The position numbers and the translations under genes were made by a program. Below, one piece after another: positions 58,603-64,000 of a stretch of DNA of 64,000 nucleotides (position 1 is its first letter; each line of letters starts with the position of its first letter). Source of the DNA: Hawksworthiomyces lignivorus (lineage: Eukaryota; Ascomycota; Sordariomycetes; Ophiostomatales; Ophiostomataceae); assembly GCA_002917075.1 (NCBI GenBank), contig NTMA01000011.1:531781-595780 (forward strand), written 5' to 3'. A model generated the notes under the pieces. It ran no database searches, was not told the DNA's origin, and saw nothing but the letters and a program-made list of their open reading frames with translations.

Positions 58603-60298
58603 GCGAAACACTCTTCTTCGATTTTTCAGTAGCTAGTCTTGGTGGTAAGGCATAGCGACGTTCACCTATTGGTATAGAAGTCTATTTTAATATGTTCTAT
58701 TTTTTTTGTCTTGTTTAATCTTTGGGAGGGGAAGGAATATCGTTACCTATATGGATAATCTTGTTTTCGCATTGAAAGCGCGGCTTTTTTTGGCGTTATG
58801 TTGCACGAGGCATGGAATTGCGCTGGACACCTAGTCTTCATTTGCTTTTGAGATAGAAGGAAGGCATAATGTATCTTAGCAAAAGAAAAGATTATTTGCA
58901 AATTGGATTGGATCCCTGTACACGAAATTACCCTAGAATTACTACATCTTTTGTTCTTTTGGATTCGGGCGTGAGGAGGGTTGGGAGATTCGTGACACTC
59001 GAGGCGCAAGAAGTATACCTATCCGCAAAATATATTGGACAGCCTGAAGTAAAAGGCTCAACCATAGGCTCAATGATCTCTACTCGTTCATCTCGGAAGC
59101 AGCGTCACTCAAGGCTCCGAGGCGATTCGCGCATTGTACAGCTATCAAGACCATTAGTAGTTAAGGTGGTGCCGTGCCCTAGGGCAACGAAGAGATGCTA
59201 TGAAGTAGAACAGGAAACGAATCAGCTCCAGCTGGATCTCTAATATCGCTGGCATCTAGTTTGGCTGATGACGTCTTTTTGTCTCCCTTTTTTCTATAGC
59301 TTCAGCCTGTACCTCTACTGTGTTTTGTCGAGGCAGCCTCGTTCGTTGTTCTGGACATAAGTTAGGAAGCTGGCTTTAAAAGGGTGCTCACGTGTGATTG
59401 GCCCATTGTAGGAACCTCTAAAATCGCTTGTGTTGCTGGGGATTTTCGTGGGGCCAGCCAGCCTCGGAATGCCGTGTGCCTCACCCATAAACACAAAAAT
59501 GGATAGCGCATCTCCGTTCTAGTGCCAAAAGCTCGCTCCCTTCTTTCATTTGCGCCTCTTCTTGTCTCTTTTTCGTTTACCTTTCAGCGATCCCAGTCGC
59601 GCGTGTTGCATTTCGCCAATCCTTTTTAACAGCGCTCATCGCAGAGCCAATTTCTCTCCGATAAGATACTTATTCTTTTCTGGAAAGGAAGCTGTTGTCC
59701 GTGTCCTCTTTGGATGCAGGCCCTCACTAACGCTTCGTTTCATCTCAACTTTTTGTCGTGTTAAAAAGTCAAGCTCAAATCGCATCCTGCCTCTATTTTT
59801 GGATGCCATGATTCATGCTTCCCTCCTCCAGCCATCTCATCGCACACATTGAGGCATTCTATTGAGTCAAGGGCACCTATTTCATCTAATATTTGAGAGC
59901 TGTATACTCTTTTTGTGACTATCACCCGGTTGTCTCTCACGAACATGCTTCTTGCGAAGCGCGTCGCGTAAAGCAAAGAGGTAATTGTTCTTTCAGCTCC
60001 GCAAATGACATTTCGCAGTCATCTTCTCTAGGCACCTATTATTTATTTCAAATTCCAGAATACAGCGGCGCATTCCTGATGCTGACTCTGTATAGGATCT
60101 GAACTTCTTGCCTGGACGCTGAAGCAAGATCTGGCATAGTTTTGTTCCTGTATCTTCATCTTATTTCAGCCCCAGCTCTTTCCCTGCAAATTTTCTTGGC
60201 CTTATTCGCCAATCTTTGCTTCTTTGCTTTTCTTACTGCCCCACTTTGACCTTTTGCACACATGTCATTTTTGTACATAACTGCAATTCTATGACAAG
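58603..60298. other. Intergenic
   Basis: 3' UTR of Chs7, then a pyrimidine-rich promoter and leader for the DUF3716-type gene. I see no gene. A 5' UTR intron near 60000-60298 is possible. Confidence 0.45.
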
Positions 60299-63217
60299 AT
60301 GTCTATAGAAGACGGGGGTACCGTGGATGTGGAGATGGCAGACGCCGGCAACAACAACAATGCTGACCGCGCCACGAATGATGACCATGATTGTAACGGC
60401 ATTCCACCGCTGTCATCTGCTTGGCAGGCTTCGGACGAGATCGACTGGGACCAGATTGAGCTCAAGTGCATTGAAGAGAATGACCGTGCACGTGCTTTCG
60501 AGGACCGGAAGCTTCGAAAGGAGTATGAAGAAGACGAGGCGATTCTCCAAGCTGAACGAGAAGAGGCCATCTGCGAGCATAACCGCCTGGTAGAGTCTCT
60601 GCTGCAGGCGCGGGTCCTTATTGATGAGCGACAAGCCGACATTGAATGGCTGGCGGATGAGTACCAGAAACGCGTCAAAGCTATAGCCGATGACCGTGCC
60701 GCGACCGACCAGCGCATCCAAAAGTGGATTGATGACGGTCGCCGCGAGCAGGCAGCCAGGCGGGCCGCAACACGCAAGGCAAACGGATTAGCCAATGAAG
60801 ATGACGTCGAACAAGGCATCGCAGAAGGCACAAAGAAGGACAAAGAGAGCAGAAGCAGCGACGTACCGCCGAGCATCAATGACGCCGAATTGGCAAGCAC
60901 ACCTCTTCGCGGCGGCCGAACGATGCGAAGCGACACACAGGCAGCGACCCGCACGGTTGAAGGAGAGGCAACTCCAGCAAAAAAGACACATGGACCGGCC
61001 GAAATGTCAGCAGCGAAAGCAGCAGCACCGGTGGTACCAGACCGCCATACTGCCGCCGTCGGACATGATTTCCAAGATGCTATTTCGTCTGGAGGCGTTA
61101 AGGTTGTTACTTCGGATGGCGACTTAGTCGGAAAGCTAAGGACAATCCCGCCAGAGAACCACTGGGTCCAGACCTTGCTGGAGCGCCCCGTCCAGCGGCC
61201 GGTGGAGATTCGGCTTGGAAGAAAGTTTACGCAAGCACAACTTGACTCGATTGTTGAGATGCACGATCAAAAACGGTCAAAATGGCTCTCGTTCATGATA
61301 CAAGCGACCGGTGATCTACAAGAGCGGGCCTGCCAGACTTGCGCCAAAGGCCAAGGTTTATTTTCACTCTGCATCATCGTCGGTGGTACTGATTTACCCC
61401 GATGTGGGAATTGCGAGTGGAACAAACAAGGCTGTCATGGAGCCACTGGTCGTTCGGCTGGACGACATGCAAGCTCCCACCAGCATAGCCACCGGCAGCA
61501 GCACGCGCAGCACACTCCGCGGCTAGATACAAAGCCTTCGCAGTCCAGAACGAATAGCACTAAAAAGACAAGCGAAGTCTCGTCTGGTACAGAGAAGGTT
61601 AGCCAGCCCAGTTCTGCTCGAAAGGATCGACGATCCAAAGCCAAGGACCATCGCCCCGTCACACCGCAGCAATCGACAGGGCCTTCTATGAAAATGGAGC
61701 CTATACCACCTGTTGTTGAAGACCTTCAAGAGATTTCGCAGCGAACACTGTCTCTGAAACACGATGGCATGATCTATTTGGAGCCGGAGATTATGTACGG
61801 AGTACCTCTGCGCAAAATTTCGCCTGACCACGCCTACTGGGAGCCGGCCTGGAAACCAATCGAGGCCGCCATCCAAAGCAAGCTGGAAGAATGGATGGGG
61901 AAGTTGATGGCACTGAAGGCGCTGCCAGAAACATCTTTGTCTGACAAAGACCGCACGGCTATCTTTCAGGCGGGGCGTCAGGTAAATCGCGGCAAAGCGA
62001 CTCTCAAGTTCCTGACTAATTCTGAGTTCCATCCTTTTCAACTTGTCGGAAAGCGCTGGATCACACCGTCGCTGACGCACTACGATACATTGTTTCGCAT
62101 GGTGAAGACGCTCAATGAACTGCCCAAGTTCCGCCTCGATGTGACGCCGCTGGAGTGGCTGCGCCAGCGCCTGCATGAGATCTACAGACAGAACCCGTCT
62201 GGCTTCAAACTAGACCGTACTGTGGCGAAGCTTTACCATGACGCAAAGCTTGAGCACCTCCGACTTAAGAACGGATTTGGAAACATTGGCCGTCCGTCTG
62301 TAGGAAATAAACCTGGCGGCGGAGGTAGTGTTGGTGCGAGCGGTGGCGGCGGCTCTGCGAAAAAGACAGCAGGTCAGAAACGGAAGGACAGACCGCTTGC
62401 TTCGGATTCGGCCATGTCTACGCCGACGAAACGTCCTTATTTGGAACCAGAAGAACAGTCGGAGTCGTCTATGGCAGCATCGGCGTCTGTGCCTAATCAC
62501 TCGGCAGCTCCATCTTCGTCGCATAGGAACCGCAGCAAATCCTCCTCGACAAAGCAGCATCATCCTCCCCGTGAACATTCTTCCTCTTCTGCTCCTGGAA
62601 TTGTTGCCGACGACGAGGAAGACGATCTTGCGTACTCAGGCTACACATCAACGGACTCCTTGACACATGACACGGTCATCAAGAACGACTGGCGTGTATA
62701 TCAAGTGAAGACGACACATTTAACGACAAATCCGAGCACAACACAATATTGGCATTGGGTCGATGAGAAACACGCATACAAAAATTCGGGACCTGGAGGA
62801 CCCCAGGATTTTGACCCCATGTTTGAGCACCAGGTGCTGAAAGAAACCGAGCCATCCACGGGCTGGGGTGTATTCAAAGAGCCCATTGATTTCCACCTTC
62901 GTCTCCGTGAGTTGACGAATATTGCGTATGCACGCGACTCGCAGAAGGTTGTTATCGGCACGCGCCAGGTGGAGGGTGTTGAGCGGAGAGGGAACGTCCT
63001 AGCTTTGTTTAAGCGGGAGCGAACGAAGCGGCGTTTCTTGGCCTTCATGCGGAAGAAAGGCGTGGACTTGGTACGAACGCAAAGGTATGTTCAGCTTGCA
63101 AGATTCTTGGTCGTATTGTTCTGGTTCATCATTTTCCTAACATTTTACAGTACTGCCATCGAGGACGAATGGAACCAGATGCAATCCGAGTTAATGCCAG
63201 GCAGCGAATCAGACTGA
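60299..63217 (+). CDS. DUF3716-like Cys-cluster protein
   Basis: Exons 60299..63084 and 63151..63217 give 950 residues. The 66 nt intron (GTATGT...TTTACAG) has no stop, so the frame also stays open if it is retained; splicing replaces a hydrophobic run by an acidic end (MPGSESD). The N-terminal 40 residues are acidic, followed by a coiled coil (about 45-160). A six-Cys cluster lies at C345, C348, C358, C369, C372 and C379 (CQTCAKGQGLFSLC ... CGNC), matching the pattern of the fungal DUF3716 domain, probably zinc-binding. A basic Ser-rich region and a conserved helical domain (about 480-670) follow, then a Gly/Ser linker and a C-terminal domain (NDWRVYQVKTTHLTTN). A nuclear, chromatin-linked role is a guess from the basic linkers. 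Confidence 0.75.
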   Translation: MSIEDGGTVDVEMADAGNNNNADRATNDDHDCNGIPPLSSAWQASDEIDWDQIELKCIEENDRARAFEDRKLRKEYEEDEAILQAEREEAICEHNRLVESLLQARVLIDERQADIEWLADEYQKRVKAIADDRAATDQRIQKWIDDGRREQAARRAATRKANGLANEDDVEQGIAEGTKKDKESRSSDVPPSINDAELASTPLRGGRTMRSDTQAATRTVEGEATPAKKTHGPAEMSAAKAAAPVVPDRHTAAVGHDFQDAISSGGVKVVTSDGDLVGKLRTIPPENHWVQTLLERPVQRPVEIRLGRKFTQAQLDSIVEMHDQKRSKWLSFMIQATGDLQERACQTCAKGQGLFSLCIIVGGTDLPRCGNCEWNKQGCHGATGRSAGRHASSHQHSHRQQHAQHTPRLDTKPSQSRTNSTKKTSEVSSGTEKVSQPSSARKDRRSKAKDHRPVTPQQSTGPSMKMEPIPPVVEDLQEISQRTLSLKHDGMIYLEPEIMYGVPLRKISPDHAYWEPAWKPIEAAIQSKLEEWMGKLMALKALPETSLSDKDRTAIFQAGRQVNRGKATLKFLTNSEFHPFQLVGKRWITPSLTHYDTLFRMVKTLNELPKFRLDVTPLEWLRQRLHEIYRQNPSGFKLDRTVAKLYHDAKLEHLRLKNGFGNIGRPSVGNKPGGGGSVGASGGGGSAKKTAGQKRKDRPLASDSAMSTPTKRPYLEPEEQSESSMAASASVPNHSAAPSSSHRNRSKSSSTKQHHPPREHSSSSAPGIVADDEEDDLAYSGYTSTDSLTHDTVIKNDWRVYQVKTTHLTTNPSTTQYWHWVDEKHAYKNSGPGGPQDFDPMFEHQVLKETEPSTGWGVFKEPIDFHLRLRELTNIAYARDSQKVVIGTRQVEGVERRGNVLALFKRERTKRRFLAFMRKKGVDLVRTQRYVQLARFLVVLFWFIIFLTFYSTAIEDEWNQMQSELMPGSESD

Positions 63218-63574
63218 TATGTGACTGGGTGAACAGCTCTGAGCTATTCTCCTTCTTTCCCCAGCTTGGCTGTTGTACTATTGCACAATCTTTTATTTCA
63301 AAGCACTGTTGAATGATCCAATCGTGCCTGTATATCATAAATGTAACTAAAACACGAATTCACGGAAACCATGTGCGTGTGGTATGGAGTTCTAGCAACT
63401 ACGGGATGTCGAGAACAGGGCTCTGTGAATGGTATTTGGAATTGTAATAAAATAAATACATTGAAAAGTGGTATATCTACACCAAAAATTAATACAGCAG
63501 ATTGCGTATGCGCCTAGGAATGAAAATACCCAAAGAACGTCTCATAAAGAAAACCAAAAATTGGTGGTTTTTGC
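63218..63574. other. Convergent 3' flank
   Basis: Lies between two convergent stop codons. AT-rich, no gene seen. Confidence 0.5.
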
Positions 63575-64000
63575 TCATTCGTCATCCATCCAAAACCCGG
63601 CATGATCTTCTTGATCGCTGTCGCCGTCGACATCTACCTCGAACCTGGTGCCCAGGGCTTCTTGGCCCTGCCGGATCATTTCCTGCAGACGCATATTGAA
63701 GGCTTCCATCTTGGCGTCGGCATCCTGCTCGGCTGCCCGCTTTCGAGCCGCCAGCCGCTTTGCCTCTTCGGTCAGGCGCGGGCTCGCCTCGACGGCATCG
63801 TAGCCCGGCTGGTTCTCCGGCGACTTTCCTGCCCGCTGGCCGGCTTTTGCCCCAAGCGTGGACGTGCAGCTGTTGCTCCGCCGGTGGCCGCCCGTCGGGG
63901 ACTTGAGCATGGCGGCTGCGCTGTGGCGCGCGCCGGCGCGGCTGCCTGGCCGCGGCGACGCCACGCGCGCAAACGGGTTTGCGCCGCCGCCGCCGCCGCC
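63575..64000 (-). CDS. C-terminal end of an unidentified protein, cut by the window edge
   Basis: The last 141 residues on the minus strand, ending GFWMDDE. The visible part begins with a Gly run at the window edge, then NPFARVASPRPGSR. A Ser/Gly-rich stretch follows, then a charged helix (LTEEAKRLAARKRAAEQDA to MIRQGQEALG), and an acidic end. NPF tripeptides can bind EH domains, but one copy proves nothing. I do not recognise the protein. The rest of the gene lies beyond 64000. Confidence 0.7.
   Translation of the reverse strand, partial: GGGGGGANPFARVASPRPGSRAGARHSAAAMLKSPTGGHRRSNSCTSTLGAKAGQRAGKSPENQPGYDAVEASPRLTEEAKRLAARKRAAEQDADAKMEAFNMRLQEMIRQGQEALGTRFEVDVDGDSDQEDHAGFWMDDE

Overview
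The window is nuclear DNA from a filamentous ascomycete, most likely a sordariomycete. This rests on short GT-AG introns with CTAAC-like branch points, a chitin synthase export chaperone (Chs7 type), a LysM/GH18 chitinase of the killer-toxin-like subgroup, a fungal STAND (NLR-like) protein and a Ty1/copia retrotransposon. All gene models are splice predictions made by eye. Most of those called with confidence keep frame across every junction.

Layout. 0-8.2 kb: an amidase whose 5' end may lie outside the window, then a gene-poor stretch that hides a small three-exon gene for two tandem viroplasmin / RNase H1 N-terminal-like domains, and a T12-G25 homopolymer. 8.2-17.4 kb: a seven-exon secreted chitinase, a decayed STAND/ankyrin gene on the minus strand, and a small secreted Ser-rich protein that needs a frameshift. 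17.4-24 kb: a GT25 glycosyltransferase, an RBR-type E3 ubiquitin ligase, a divergently transcribed tandem ubiquitin-like protein ending in LRGG plus two residues, and a coiled-coil protein. 24-34 kb: a long non-coding stretch, then a 1,515-residue MIT-domain protein. 35-39 kb: an intact STAND NTPase. 39-44.8 kb: a 5.7 kb copia element with identical 147 bp LTRs, an intact RT/RNase H half and a gag/integrase half with eleven nonsense codons. 45-64 kb: a rhomboid protease, a possible small membrane-protein gene, a secreted lactonase-fold protein, a CCCH zinc-finger protein, a HAD hydrolase, an F-box/ankyrin protein, Chs7, a DUF3716-type protein and the 3' end of an unidentified gene.

The best candidate for an undescribed system is the divergent pair at 19.3-22.5 kb. 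One gene encodes a probable E3 ligase with a recognisable RING2 active-site cysteine. The other encodes a two-domain ubiquitin-like protein whose ubiquitin-type diglycine is capped by two residues, the form expected of a modifier precursor. Together they could form a dedicated ligase-modifier module resembling ISG15 or FAT10 in layout. That functional link is inference from position and domain content. Two other themes are repeated genome-defence or decay marks (nonsense codons explained by single transitions in a STAND pseudogene and in half of the retrotransposon) and two GC-AG introns.
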